Below are positions 30,398-40,444 of a DNA stretch of 64,000 nucleotides, piece after piece. This DNA is from Streptacidiphilus pinicola. Lineage in GTDB: Bacteria; Actinomycetota; Actinomycetes; Streptomycetales; Streptomycetaceae. The stretch covers positions 124,001-188,000 of the forward strand of contig NZ_QKYN01000008.1 in NCBI RefSeq assembly GCF_003258295.1. The letters are read 5' to 3'. The first letter of the stretch is position 1. Each line of letters begins with the position of its first letter. The notes beneath the pieces were generated by a model that worked only from the letters and a program-made list of their open reading frames with translations, did not search any database and was not told the origin of the DNA. The translations under genes and the position numbers were made by a program.

Positions 30398-31824
30398 CCA
30401 CCATCGCCGCCGGGCCCTGCTTCGACACCGCCCGCGAGGTCGCCGACGCGGTGCTGTACGAGGGCTACGTGCTCTACCCGTACCGCGCCTCCTCCGCCAA
30501 GAACCGGATGCGCTGGCAGTTCGGCGTGCTGGTGCCGCCCGCCTACGGGCTCGACGTCGGCGAGCACGCCTGGCACCGCACCGAGTGCCTGGCCGAGCCC
30601 CGCGCGGACGCGGAACTCGTCGCCCAGGTGCGGTTCCTGCACACCCAGCGGCGGACCGTGCAGAGCGCGGGGCCGCACCGCTCCTTCCGGACCGTGGACC
30701 GGCTCGAGCTGCCCGACCGGGTGCTGGTGCCCTGGGACGAGGGCGTCGAGGAGGCGGTCGAGTTCCGCGTCCCGATCGCCGAGCTCTGCGCGGCCCACAA
30801 CAAGGCCGTCGCGTTCCCGTTCCGCCGCCCGGCCACCGAGGAGACCGAGGACGTCCGCGACGAGGCGGGGCAGCTGGTGGGCCGGCTGGTGCGGCGGCGC
30901 GCCCAGGTCGACGGCGTGCTGCGGCTGTGGGCGGTCGAACTCCCAGGCCCCTGCCGGGTGGTGCGGCTGCGTGCGGTGGTGGAGAACACCGGCGAGTGGT
31001 GCCCCGGTCTGGGCCGGGCCGCGGACCGGGAGGCGGCCCTGCCGCACGCGCTGGTCTCCGCCCACCTGCTGCTCGGCCTCACGGCCGGCTCCTTCGTGTC
31101 GATGACCGACCCGCCCGAATGGGCGGCCCCGGCCGTCAAGGAGTGCCGCAACGAGCGCACCTGGCCGGTGCTGGCCGGCGTGGACGGACGCGCGGACGTG
31201 GTGCTCTCCTCCCCGATCATCCTGGAGGACCACCCCAGGATCGCGCCGGAGAGCTGTGGCACCCTGTACGACGCCACCGAGATCGACGAGATCCTCGCGC
31301 TGCGCACCGCCGCCCTCACCGACCAGGAGAAACGCGAGGCCCGCGGCACGGACGACCGCGCCGCGGCAGTTGTCGACCTCGCCGACTCGCTGCCCCCGGA
31401 GATCTGGGAGCGGCTGCACGGCGCGGTCCGCTCGCTGCGTGAGGTGACCGACGGGCCGCCCGTGCTGGTCACCCCGGGCGAGGAGGACGCGGCGCTCGCC
31501 GACCTGATGACGCCCCAACTGCCCTGGTGGGACCCGGCGGTGGACGCGAGTGTCGACCCCGGGACGGACCGCGTCCTCGTCGACGGCACGCCCGTCGGCG
31601 CGGGCAGCCGGGTGCGGCTGCGCCCGGGCCGGCGGCGCACCGACGCCCAGGACCTGTTCCTGCAGGACGCCCCAGCGCTGGTCGAGGCGGTGATCCAGGA
31701 CGTGGACGGCGTCGTCCACCTCGCCGTGACGCTCGACGACGACCCGGGCGCGGACCTGCGCCGGGCCCAGGGCCGGTTCCTCTACTTCCAGCCCGACGAG
31801 GTGGTCCCGGTGGAGGCCCGATGA
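30394..31824 (+). CDS. Uncharacterised hydrogenase-operon protein, 476 residues
   Basis: I do not recognise a named family. It is coupled to the previous gene (4-nt overlap) and the next (ATGA), so it is an integral part of the operon. The start GTG has AAGGGAG 6 nt upstream. The sequence is soluble and mixed alpha/beta. It has scattered conserved-looking stretches such as EGYVLYPYRASSAKNRMRW near the N-terminus, HNKAVAFPF in the middle, and AQGRFLYFQPDEVVP at the C-terminus. It has four Cys but no CxxC pair. There is no signal or membrane helix. A role in assembly or electron transfer of the group 1h enzyme is inferred from position. Confidence 0.8.
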   Translation: MTTIAAGPCFDTAREVADAVLYEGYVLYPYRASSAKNRMRWQFGVLVPPAYGLDVGEHAWHRTECLAEPRADAELVAQVRFLHTQRRTVQSAGPHRSFRTVDRLELPDRVLVPWDEGVEEAVEFRVPIAELCAAHNKAVAFPFRRPATEETEDVRDEAGQLVGRLVRRRAQVDGVLRLWAVELPGPCRVVRLRAVVENTGEWCPGLGRAADREAALPHALVSAHLLLGLTAGSFVSMTDPPEWAAPAVKECRNERTWPVLAGVDGRADVVLSSPIILEDHPRIAPESCGTLYDATEIDEILALRTAALTDQEKREARGTDDRAAAVVDLADSLPPEIWERLHGAVRSLREVTDGPPVLVTPGEEDAALADLMTPQLPWWDPAVDASVDPGTDRVLVDGTPVGAGSRVRLRPGRRRTDAQDLFLQDAPALVEAVIQDVDGVVHLAVTLDDDPGADLRRAQGRFLYFQPDEVVPVEAR

Positions 31825-32339
31825 GCGCGCGGCAGGCCCCCCGGCGCACGCTGGTGGCCGGGCTCGGCAACATCTTCCTCGGCGACGACGGCTTCGGCGT
31901 CGGCGCCGCCGCGCTGCTCGCCCGGTGCGAACTGCCGCCCGGCGTCGAGGTCGTGGACATCGGCGTGCGCGGCGTCCACCTCGCCTACCAACTGCTCGAC
32001 GGCTACGACACCGTCGTGCTGCTCGACGCGACGGCCCAGGGCGGCGCGCCCGGCACCGTCTACCTCATCGACCACGCCGAGACCGCCGTCCCGGAGACCG
32101 TGCTCATCGACGGGCACCGGATGACGCCGGACGCCGTCCTGGCGCTGCTGGTCACCCTCAGCGACGGCACGGACGGCACGCGTCCGGGCCGGATCGTCGT
32201 GGTCGGCTGCGAACCCGCCTCGCTGGAGGAGGGCATCGGGCTGAGCGACCCGGTCGCCGACGCCCTCGACGAGGCCGTGGCCGTCGTGCTGCGGGTCCTC
32301 GCCGAGGACGCCGCGACCGCGACCGTGCCCGTGAACTGA
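31821..32339 (+). CDS. Hydrogenase maturation endopeptidase (HyaD/HupD/HybD family)
   Basis: A 172-residue M52-type nickel-dependent protease expected to remove the C-terminal extension of the large subunit. The family start is clear (LVAGLGNIFLGDDGFGVGAA, with the Glu/Asp metal ligand in GDDGFG). The second acidic ligand is in VVLLDATAQGGAPGTVYLID, and a histidine follows in DGHRMTPDAVLALL. The ATG overlaps the preceding stop. A dedicated protease within the structural operon is normal for this hydrogenase type. Confidence 0.93.
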   Translation: MSARQAPRRTLVAGLGNIFLGDDGFGVGAAALLARCELPPGVEVVDIGVRGVHLAYQLLDGYDTVVLLDATAQGGAPGTVYLIDHAETAVPETVLIDGHRMTPDAVLALLVTLSDGTDGTRPGRIVVVGCEPASLEEGIGLSDPVADALDEAVAVVLRVLAEDAATATVPVN

Positions 32340-32373
32340 CGGACCACCATCCAGAGCGACCGAGGAGGTGCAC

Positions 32374-32475
32374 ATGTTCAAGCTCTTCTGCGGGATGACG
32401 CTGCTCGCGTTGGCCGGGATCGTCGCGGCCAACCTGCCCGACATCAAGCGGTATCTGAAGATGCGCACGATGTGA
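32374..32475 (+). CDS. 33-residue membrane peptide (DUF6893-like)
   Basis: Translation from the ATG at 32374: M-F-K-L-F-C-G-M-T-L-L-A-L-A-G-I-V-A-A-N, then LPDIKRYLKMRTM and stop. AGGAGG lies at 32363-32368, 5 nt ahead, an excellent ribosome site. A single hydrophobic helix (about residues 4-22) is followed by a positively charged tail, predicting a one-pass membrane peptide with the tail inside. It lies 34 bp after the protease gene and 123 bp before hypA, in the same direction. It matches what I know of the DUF6893 small proteins of Actinobacteria. It may be a membrane tether or stabiliser for the otherwise soluble hydrogenase (inferred). Confidence 0.8.
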   Translation: MFKLFCGMTLLALAGIVAANLPDIKRYLKMRTM

Positions 32476-32598
32476 GCGCGTCCGAACGGTGGACCCACCG
32501 GGGTCCCTGACGGCGTGGCGGAGCCGGTGGCCCCGCCCGCCGTCCTGTAATGGCAGGGCCGCCGGGGCCCGCCCCCGTCGCGGCACCGGGAGGGCACC

Positions 32599-32997
32599 AT
32601 GCACGAGATGTCGATCGCACTGGCCGTCGTCGGCCAGGTCGAGACGGCGGCGCGCGTGGTGGCCGGGGACGACACCGGTGCGTCCGCGCCCAAGGCTCGC
32701 AGCGTGACCCTCCGGGTCGGCGAACTCGCTGGTGTGGTGCCGGACTCGCTCCGCTTCTGTTTCGAACTGGCCTGCGCCGACAGCCTGCTGGTTGGCGCCG
32801 AGCTGCACGTCGAGACCGTGGCGGGCCGGGCCCGCTGCGCCCCCTGCGACGCCGACTGGGCCACCGGACTGCCGCCCGACCTGTGCTGCCCGCGCTGCGG
32901 CAGCGGCGCGAGCCAACTGACCGCCGGGCGGGAACTGGAGATCGCCGAGGTGCGCTGGGGCCAACCGGCGCGCACGGCAACCCCGAAGGAGGACTGA
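32599..32997 (+). CDS. hypA: Hydrogenase nickel incorporation protein HypA
   Basis: A 132-residue nickel metallochaperone. It begins M-H-E-M-S-I-A, with His2 of the family nickel site. A zinc site of two Cys pairs (C-A-P-C and C-C-P-R-C) is in the second half. It works with HypB to insert nickel into the large-subunit precursor. It starts the hypABFCDE block, 123 bp after the small membrane peptide. The ATG has GGGAGG upstream. Confidence 0.96.
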   Translation: MHEMSIALAVVGQVETAARVVAGDDTGASAPKARSVTLRVGELAGVVPDSLRFCFELACADSLLVGAELHVETVAGRARCAPCDADWATGLPPDLCCPRCGSGASQLTAGRELEIAEVRWGQPARTATPKED

Positions 32998-33001
32998 GCC
33001 C

Positions 33002-33745
33002 GTGTGCCGTGTGACCGAGCTGCAGCAGGCCGTGCTCGCCAAGAACGACCACCGAGCCGACGAGCTGCGCGCCCGGCTCGCCGCCCGCGGCACCACCGTC
33101 GTCAACCTCCTGTCCAGCCCCGGCAGCGGCAAGACCGCGCTGCTGGAGGCGGAGTTGAAGCTGGCGTGTGAGCGCGGCGTCCCCGTCGCCGCGCTCACCG
33201 CCGACCTCGCCACCGAGAACGACGCCACCCGGCTCGCCCGCTCCGGCGCGCCGGTCAAGCAGGTGCTCACCGACGGACTCTGCCATCTGGAGGCCGACAT
33301 GCTGGCCGCCCAACTGGACGGCTGGCTGCCCGAGGCGACGCGTCTGCTCTTCGTCGAGAACGTGGGCAACCTGGTCTGCCCCGCCTCCTACGACCTCGGC
33401 GAGACGCTGCGGGTGGCGCTCGCCTCGGTCACCGAGGGGGAGGACAAGCCGCTGAAGTACCCGAGCGCCTTCGGCCTGGCCCATCTGGTGGTGGTCACCA
33501 AGGCGGACCTGGCCGAGGCGGTGGAGTTCGACTGCGCGGGCTTCCTCGCCAACGTGCGGCAGGTCAACCCGGGCGTCGAGGTGGTCTTCACCTCCGCCCG
33601 GCGCGGGGAGGGCGTGGGCGCCCTGCTGGACCGGGCGGTGGCCGCGCACGAGAACGGCGGACCCGCGCACCGTCCGGTGATGGCCACGGGGCCGCAGCGC
33701 CACGGGCACCCGCACCACCACCACGTGCACGAGCACGCCCACTGA
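33002..33745 (+). CDS. hypB: Hydrogenase nickel incorporation GTPase HypB
   Basis: A 247-residue SIMIBI-class GTPase that drives nickel insertion. The P-loop is SSPGSGKTALLE near residue 42, and switch and base motifs are seen in FVENVGNLVCPA and VVVTKADL. The C-terminus is histidine-rich (HGHPHHHHVHEHAH), a nickel-storage tail that in most HypB proteins sits at the N-terminus. The GTG start at 33002 has AAGGAGG 9 nt upstream. It follows hypA by 4 bp. Confidence 0.96.
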   Translation: MCRVTELQQAVLAKNDHRADELRARLAARGTTVVNLLSSPGSGKTALLEAELKLACERGVPVAALTADLATENDATRLARSGAPVKQVLTDGLCHLEADMLAAQLDGWLPEATRLLFVENVGNLVCPASYDLGETLRVALASVTEGEDKPLKYPSAFGLAHLVVVTKADLAEAVEFDCAGFLANVRQVNPGVEVVFTSARRGEGVGALLDRAVAAHENGGPAHRPVMATGPQRHGHPHHHHVHEHAH

Positions 33746-33776
33746 CCGCACGGCCACCGAGAGCACCGAGGCCGCC

Positions 33777-36116
33777 ATGACCGCTCCCACCACCGTCCCC
33801 GCCGAGCGTCGCCGCGTCACCGTGCAGGGCGTGGTGCAGGGCGTCGGCTTCCGTCCCTACGTCTTCGGCCTCGCCCGCGAACTGCGGCTGACCGGCTACG
33901 TCAGCAACACCTCCGAGGGCGTCGTCGCCGAGGTCGAGGGCGCGCGGGCGGCGGTCGCAGCCTTCTGCGCGCGGCTCGGGCCGGAGGCACCGCCGCTGGC
34001 CGTCGTCCAGTCGGTCCGTGACGAACCGGTCGCGCCGCGCGGTGACGCCGAGTTCACCATCGAGGCCTCGCGCGGCGGCGGAGCGCGCCGCACCCTGGTC
34101 TCACCCGACACGGCCACCTGCGCGGCCTGCCTCGCCGAGCTGCGCCACCCGGACGACCGCCGCCACCGGCACCCCTTCGTCACCTGCACGCACTGCGGGC
34201 CGCGCTTCACCATCGTCACCGGCCTGCCCTACGACCGCGCCAACACCACGATGGCCGGCTTCCCGATGTGCGCGCGCTGCGCCCGGGAGTACGGCGACCC
34301 GACCGACCGGCGCTTCCACGCCCAGCCGGTGGCCTGCCACGACTGCGGCCCCCGGCTGCGGCTGCTCGTCGACGCCCCCGACGGACCGGTCGAGCGCTCC
34401 GGCGACCCGGTCGCCGGAGCGCGGCGGCTGCTCGCCCAGGGGGCCGTCGTGGCGGTGAAGGGGCTGGGTGGCTACCACCTGGCCTGCGACGCGGCGAACC
34501 CGACGGCCGTCGCGGTGCTGCGGCACCGCAAGGCGCGCGGAGCGAAGCCGTTCGCGCTGATGGCGGCCGAGCCCGACGAGATCGCCGGACTGGTGCACCT
34601 GGGCCCCGAGGAGCGGGCGCTGCTGACGGGGATGCGGCGTCCGATCGTGCTGCTGCGCCGCCGACGGGAGGTGGACGAGCAGGCGCGCTCCCTCGTCGCC
34701 GACGGTGTCGCGCCCGGCAGCCCCGACCTGGGCGTGATGCTGCCCTACACGCCCGTCCACCACCTGCTGCTGGGCCTGCCCGGCGACGCCCCCGGGCCGC
34801 GGCTGCTGGTCATGACGAGCGGCAATCTGGGCGGCGAACCGATCGTCACCGACGAGGCCGAGGCGTTCGACAGGCTCGCCCCACTCGCGGACGCCTGGCT
34901 CACCCACGACCGGCCGATCCATGTGCCCTGCGACGACTCGGTGGTGCGCGTCGTCGACGGCGAGGAGCTGCTGGTGCGCCGCTCGCGCGGCTACGCGCCC
35001 TTCCCCGTCGCGTTGCCGTTCACGGTGGCGCCGACGCTGGCGGTGGGCGGGGACCTGAAGAACGCCCTCTGCCTCGGCCGCGACCGCAGCGCCTGGCTCT
35101 CCGCGCACATCGGCGACATGGACGACCTGGCCACCCTGGCCGCGTTCGAGCGCGCCGAGCGGCAGTTGGAGTCGATCAGCGGCGTCGCGCCCGCGCGGCT
35201 CGCCGCCGACGCCCACCCCGCCTACCGCTCCGCCGGCTGGGCCCGTCGCAACGCCGGCACCCGTCCGCTGCGCACCGTCCAGCACCATCACGCCCACATC
35301 GCCTCCGTGCTCGCCGAGAACGGCTGGGACGGCTCGGTCCCGGTGCTCGGTGTCGCCTTCGACGGCACCGGCTACGGCCACGACGGCACGGTGTGGGGCG
35401 GCGAGTTCCTGCTCGCCGACTACGACGGCTTCCGCCGCCTCGCCCACCTCGCCGAGGCGCCGCTGCCCGGCGGCGACGCGGCCGTCCACCGCCCCTATCG
35501 GATGGCCCTGGCCCACCTGCACGCGGCCGGACTGCCCTGGACCGCCGGGCTGCCCTGCGTCGACGCCTGCGCCGAGGACGAACGGCGGGTGCTGGCCCGG
35601 CAGCTGGAGCTCGGCCTCAACTGCGTGCCGACCTCCAGCGCGGGCCGGCTCTTCGACGCCGTCTCCGCCCTCGCGGGCGTCTGCCAGCGCGCCCGCTACG
35701 AGGCCCAGGCCGCGATCGAGCTGGAGGCGGCCGCCTGCGCCTGGGACGGCCCCGCGCCCGAGCCCTACGCGTTCCACCTGAGCGAAGACCCCGACACGCC
35801 GTGGCGTCTCGACCCCGCGCCGGTGCTGCGCGCCGTCGTCGCCGACGTCACCGCGGGCACGGGCGCGCAGCTGATCGCGGCCCGGTTCCACGCGGGCCTC
35901 GCCGGCGCGGTGCGCGAGGTCTGCGGGCGGCTGCGCGAGCGGACCGGCGTCGGCACCGTCGCGCTCAGCGGCGGGGTGTTCGCCAACGCGCTGCTGCTGA
36001 CGGCCTGTCTGCACGGCCTGCGCGCGGACGGCTTCACGGTGCTGCGGCACCGCCTGGTACCGCCCAACGACGGCGGACTGGCCCTCGGCCAGCTCGCCGT
36101 CGCGGGCCGGCTCTGA
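33777..36116 (+). CDS. hypF: Carbamoyltransferase HypF
   Basis: A 779-residue enzyme that makes the cyanide ligands of the NiFe site, transferring carbamoyl phosphate to the C-terminal Cys of HypE. Domains in order: acylphosphatase (VQGVVQGVGFRPYVFGLA, about 14-100), paired zinc fingers (C-A-A-C, C-T-H-C, C-A-R-C and C-H-D-C, about 115-195), a YrdC-like domain (GGYHLACDAANPTAV, about 210-390), and a Kae1/carbamoyltransferase domain (HHHAHIASVLAENG to NDGGLALGQ). It is full length for the family. The ATG follows hypB by 31 bp. Confidence 0.97.
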   Translation: MTAPTTVPAERRRVTVQGVVQGVGFRPYVFGLARELRLTGYVSNTSEGVVAEVEGARAAVAAFCARLGPEAPPLAVVQSVRDEPVAPRGDAEFTIEASRGGGARRTLVSPDTATCAACLAELRHPDDRRHRHPFVTCTHCGPRFTIVTGLPYDRANTTMAGFPMCARCAREYGDPTDRRFHAQPVACHDCGPRLRLLVDAPDGPVERSGDPVAGARRLLAQGAVVAVKGLGGYHLACDAANPTAVAVLRHRKARGAKPFALMAAEPDEIAGLVHLGPEERALLTGMRRPIVLLRRRREVDEQARSLVADGVAPGSPDLGVMLPYTPVHHLLLGLPGDAPGPRLLVMTSGNLGGEPIVTDEAEAFDRLAPLADAWLTHDRPIHVPCDDSVVRVVDGEELLVRRSRGYAPFPVALPFTVAPTLAVGGDLKNALCLGRDRSAWLSAHIGDMDDLATLAAFERAERQLESISGVAPARLAADAHPAYRSAGWARRNAGTRPLRTVQHHHAHIASVLAENGWDGSVPVLGVAFDGTGYGHDGTVWGGEFLLADYDGFRRLAHLAEAPLPGGDAAVHRPYRMALAHLHAAGLPWTAGLPCVDACAEDERRVLARQLELGLNCVPTSSAGRLFDAVSALAGVCQRARYEAQAAIELEAAACAWDGPAPEPYAFHLSEDPDTPWRLDPAPVLRAVVADVTAGTGAQLIAARFHAGLAGAVREVCGRLRERTGVGTVALSGGVFANALLLTACLHGLRADGFTVLRHRLVPPNDGGLALGQLAVAGRL

Positions 36117-36167
36117 ACTCTGAACGGCCCTGTTCAGCGGATGATGCGAAGCGAGGGAGAACAGCCC

Positions 36168-36478
36168 ATGTGCCTGGCGGTGCCCGGCAAGGTCCTGTCG
36201 ATCGAGGAACGGGAGGGGACCAGGATGGCCGTCGTCGACTTCGGCGGCGTCGTCAAGGAGGTGTGCCTGGAGTACCTGCCCGACCTGCAGGTCGGCGAGT
36301 ACACCATCGTCCACGTCGGCTTCGCGCTGCAGCGCCTCGACGAGGAGTCGGCGCGGCAGACGCTGGCCCTGTTCGAGGGGCTGGGGCTGCTGGAGGAGGA
36401 GTTCGGCGACCAGTGGGCCATCGCCGCCAAGGCGGCCGGTGCCGACGAGCCGGCCGGCACTGACCAGGAGGCACGGGC

Positions 36479-36482
<4 letters not shown>
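36168..36482 (+). CDS. hypC: Hydrogenase assembly chaperone HypC
   Basis: A 104-residue HypC/HybG chaperone. The N-terminus is M-C-L-A-V-P-G-K, and Cys2 is essential in this family because it holds the Fe(CN)2CO unit with HypD. This fixes the start at 36168; an earlier in-frame ATG at 36141 would bury that Cys. GAGGGAGA lies upstream. The C-terminal tail is longer than in E. coli HypC and rich in Ala/Glu. The stop overlaps the hypD start. Confidence 0.95.
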
Positions 36483-37598
<1,116 letters not shown>

Positions 37599-37606
<8 letters not shown>

Positions 37607-38684
37607 CATCCTCGCGACCGACGCCGAGCAGGACCGGCCCGACTTCGCCACATTCAGCTGCCCGGCGCCGCTGCGCAACGGCGAACGGGTCGTCATGGGC
37701 CACGGTGGGGGCGGCATGCTCTCCGCCGAGCTGGTCCGCGACGTCTTCGCCCCCGCCTTCGGCGGCGAGCACCTGGCCCAGCTCGGCGACTCGGCGGTGC
37801 TGGACCTGGGCGGCGCCCGGATCGCCTTCTCCACCGACACCTACGTGGTCCGGCCGCTCTTCTTCCCCGGCGGCAGCATCGGCGACCTGGCGGTCAACGG
37901 CACCGTCAACGACCTCGCCATGAGCGGCGCCGTGCCCGCCTACCTCTCCTGCGGCTTCGTGCTGGAGGAGGGTGTCGACCTGGATACCGTCGCCCGGATC
38001 GCCGAGGCGCTCGGCGCGGCGGCCCGGCGCGCCGGTGTGGAGGTGGTGACCGGCGACACCAAAGTGGTCGAGTCCGGCCACGGCGACGGCGTCTACGTCA
38101 ACACCTCCGGCGTCGGTCTGGTCGCCCCCGGCGTCGACATCCGCCCGCAGCGGGCCCGGCCCGGGGACGTGGTGATCGTCAGCGGGCCGGTCGGGGTCCA
38201 CGGCATCGCCGTGATGAGCGTGCGGGAGGGGCTGGAGTTCGGCGTCGAGATCAGCAGCGACTGCGCCCCGCTGGGCGATCTGGTCCGAGTCCTGCTGGCC
38301 GCCGTGCCGGACGTGCACGTGCTGCGCGACCCCACGCGCGGCGGGCTGGCCGCCGCGCTCAACGAGATCGCCGCCGCCGCGGGCGTCGGCGTCACGGTGG
38401 AGGAGCGCGCCGTCCCGGTGCCGGCTGAAGTGGCCAACGCCTGCGCGATTCTGGGCCTGGACCCCTGGTACGTCGCCAACGAGGGCAAGCTCGTCGCCTT
38501 CGTCCCGCCCGAGCACGCCGACGCGGCCCTCGCCGCCCTGCGCGCCCACCCGCTGGGCGCGCAGGCCGCCGTGATCGGCGCCTGCACGGACCAGCACCCG
38601 GGCATGGTCGTCGCCCGCACCGGCCTCGGCGGCACCCGCGTCGTCGACCTCCCGCTGGGGGAGCAGCTGCCCCGGATCTGCTGA
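37599..38684 (+). CDS. hypE: Carbamoyl dehydratase HypE
   Basis: A 361-residue PurM/AIR-synthase-like ATPase that dehydrates the carbamoyl group on its C-terminal Cys to thiocyanate, the cyanide donor. The C-terminus is P-R-I-C, as required. ATP-binding features are [13 protein letters not shown] and [16 protein letters not shown]. The most credible start is the TTG at 37599, with GGAGG 9 nt upstream and inside the end of hypD. It is the last gene of the island, followed by a strong hairpin. Confidence 0.96.
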
Positions 38685-38692
38685 GCGCGGCC

Positions 38693-38733
38693 CAGGGCCG
38701 CGGTCGCGCGCACGCAGCGCGGCCGCGGCCCTG
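38693..38733 (+). terminator. Terminator hairpin of the hydrogenase/hyp operon
   Basis: Arms 38693-38709 and 38717-38733 pair over 17 bp with one mismatch (G-C rich; left arm starts CAGGGCCGCGG), with a 7-nt loop. It starts 8 bp after the hypE stop and has no T tract. The GC-rich 150 bp that follow hold no gene. Confidence 0.65.
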
Positions 38734-38911
38734 CGCTGTGCCGCTCGCTGGCGGCCCCGCCTCGCACCGCCGCTCGCGCCCGGCTCGCGCGGCCCGGTGC
38801 CGCCGGGGCCGAGAGGTGCGGCCCGTCGGACTGGACGGACTCCCCACGGAGCGTCGGCCGGTCGGTTACTGTGCAGTAAGCATGACGCTGCGACGGAAGG
38901 CGATCCCTGCG

Positions 38912-40324
38912 ATGACCACCGCGAACCGCCCGCAGGCCGGACTGGCCGAGCTCGCCGACCGGCTGAGCGAGGGTCAGCTCAGTTCCCGCGAGGCCGTCGA
39001 GCTGACGCTCGCTCGGATCGAGGAGACCCAGCCGACGCTCAACGCCTTCCGCAGGGTGCGCGCCGAGGCCGCGCGGCAGGAGGCGGAGGAGGCGGACCGG
39101 CGCCTCGCGGCGGGGGAGCGGCTGCCGCTGCTCGGCGTGCCGGTGGCGATCAAGGACGACACGGACCTCGCCGGCGAGCCCACCGCGTTCGGCTGCGCCG
39201 GGGCGTTCCCGCCCCTGGCCGCCGACAGCGAGGTGGTGCGTCGCCTGCGCGCCGCCGGAGCCGTCATCGTCGGCAAGACCAACACGCCCGAGATCGGCCA
39301 GTGGGCCTTCACCGAGGGCCGCGGCTTCGGCGTCACCCGCAACCCGTGGGACCTGGAGCGCACGCCCGGCGGCTCCTCCGGCGGCGCGGCCGCCGCGGTC
39401 GCGGCCGGGGTACTGCCCGCGGCGATCGGCTCCGACGGGGCCGGCTCGGTACGGATCCCCGCCGCCTGGACGCATCTGGTCGGCATCAAGCCGCAGCGCG
39501 GCCGGATCTCCGCCTGGCCGGAGCCCGAGCCGTTCCACGGGCTCACCGTCCTCGGCCCGCTGGCCCGGACCGTCAAGGACGCGGCCCTGCTGCTCGACAC
39601 GGTCGCCGGCAACGCCCCCGGGGACCCGCATCGCCCCGCGCCCGAGGCGATCCTGCCGGCGGCCGGTCGCGAGCCGGGCCGGCTGCGCATCGGCCTCTCC
39701 TTCCGCCCGGCCTGGGCGGTCCACCCGCTGCGGCTCGACCCCGAGATCCGCGCCGCGACCGTCGAACTCGCCGAGACGCTGGCCCGGTTGGGCCACGAGG
39801 TGGTCGAGGTCGAGCCCCGCTACGGCCTCGTCGGCCCGGCCCAGCTGCCGCGCGCCCTCGCCGGCATCCGGGCCTGGGCACGCCGGGTACCGGACCAGGC
39901 CCTGCTCGACCCGCGCACCCGCACCAACATCCGGCGCGGCGCGGTCCTCGGCGGCCCGGTGCTGCGCGCGGCCCGCGCGGCGGAGGCCCCGTTGCAGCGC
40001 CGGATCGGCGCGGTCTTCGACACGGTCGACGTCGTGCTGACCCCGACCACGGCCGCCCCACCGCTGCGGATCTGCGAGACGGACGACCTCGGGCCCGGCG
40101 CGCTGGACCGGGCGATGATCACCGCCTGCCCGTACGCGTGGCCGTGGAACGTCGTCGGCTGGCCGGGCGTGAACGTCCCCGCGGGCTTCACCGCGGCCGG
40201 GCTGCCGATCGGCTGCCAACTGCTCGGACCGGCCTCGAGCGAGGCCCGGCTGGTCTCCCTGGCTGCCCAGCTGGAGGCCGAGCGCCGCTGGGACCTGGTG
40301 CGTCCCCCCACCCAGGTGAAGTGA
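38912..40324 (+). CDS. Amidase signature family protein
   Basis: A 470-residue Ser-cisSer-Lys amidase. The catalytic Lys is in GVPVAIKDDTDL (about residue 89), the glycine/serine loop in RTPGGSSGGAAAA, and the nucleophile Ser in GSDGAGSVRIPAAW. The family covers aryl and aliphatic amidases. There are no gatA/B/C neighbours, so this is a stand-alone amidase and not the tRNA amidotransferase. The start may be 38912 (GGAAGG upstream) or the ATG at 38882, which has no ribosome site. A long hairpin closes the gene 5 bp after the stop. Confidence 0.92.
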   Translation: MTTANRPQAGLAELADRLSEGQLSSREAVELTLARIEETQPTLNAFRRVRAEAARQEAEEADRRLAAGERLPLLGVPVAIKDDTDLAGEPTAFGCAGAFPPLAADSEVVRRLRAAGAVIVGKTNTPEIGQWAFTEGRGFGVTRNPWDLERTPGGSSGGAAAAVAAGVLPAAIGSDGAGSVRIPAAWTHLVGIKPQRGRISAWPEPEPFHGLTVLGPLARTVKDAALLLDTVAGNAPGDPHRPAPEAILPAAGREPGRLRIGLSFRPAWAVHPLRLDPEIRAATVELAETLARLGHEVVEVEPRYGLVGPAQLPRALAGIRAWARRVPDQALLDPRTRTNIRRGAVLGGPVLRAARAAEAPLQRRIGAVFDTVDVVLTPTTAAPPLRICETDDLGPGALDRAMITACPYAWPWNVVGWPGVNVPAGFTAAGLPIGCQLLGPASSEARLVSLAAQLEAERRWDLVRPPTQVK

Positions 40325-40328
40325 GCTA

Positions 40329-40385
40329 GGGCCTGCCTTGCGGCTCAGGCCGGGCCTGATCCGGCCTGAGCCACAAGGCAGGCCC
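40329..40385. terminator. Very long hairpin, likely terminator of the amidase gene
   Basis: Arms 40329-40353 and 40361-40385 pair over 25 bp with a single mismatch, with a 7-nt loop (GCCTGAT). It begins 5 bp after the amidase stop codon. The stem is much longer than is needed for a simple terminator, and another process could use it. Confidence 0.6.
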
Positions 40386-40444
40386 AGGCACCCGCGCCGG
40401 GTAACGTGGCAGGCGGCAGCGGAGTTGCGTGCGGGAGGACGGAC

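Noticed and set aside
32340-32600. Possible separate promoter or riboswitch between the protease gene and hypA
   Set aside because: The gap holds the 33-residue peptide gene and about 120 bp with no recognisable -35/-10 pair, aptamer-like pairing or nickel-regulator site by eye.
38685-38880. A GC-rich stretch of short direct and inverted elements after hypE, considered as a CRISPR or repeat array
   Set aside because: There are no regularly spaced repeats; apart from the terminator hairpin the similarity is just high GC content.
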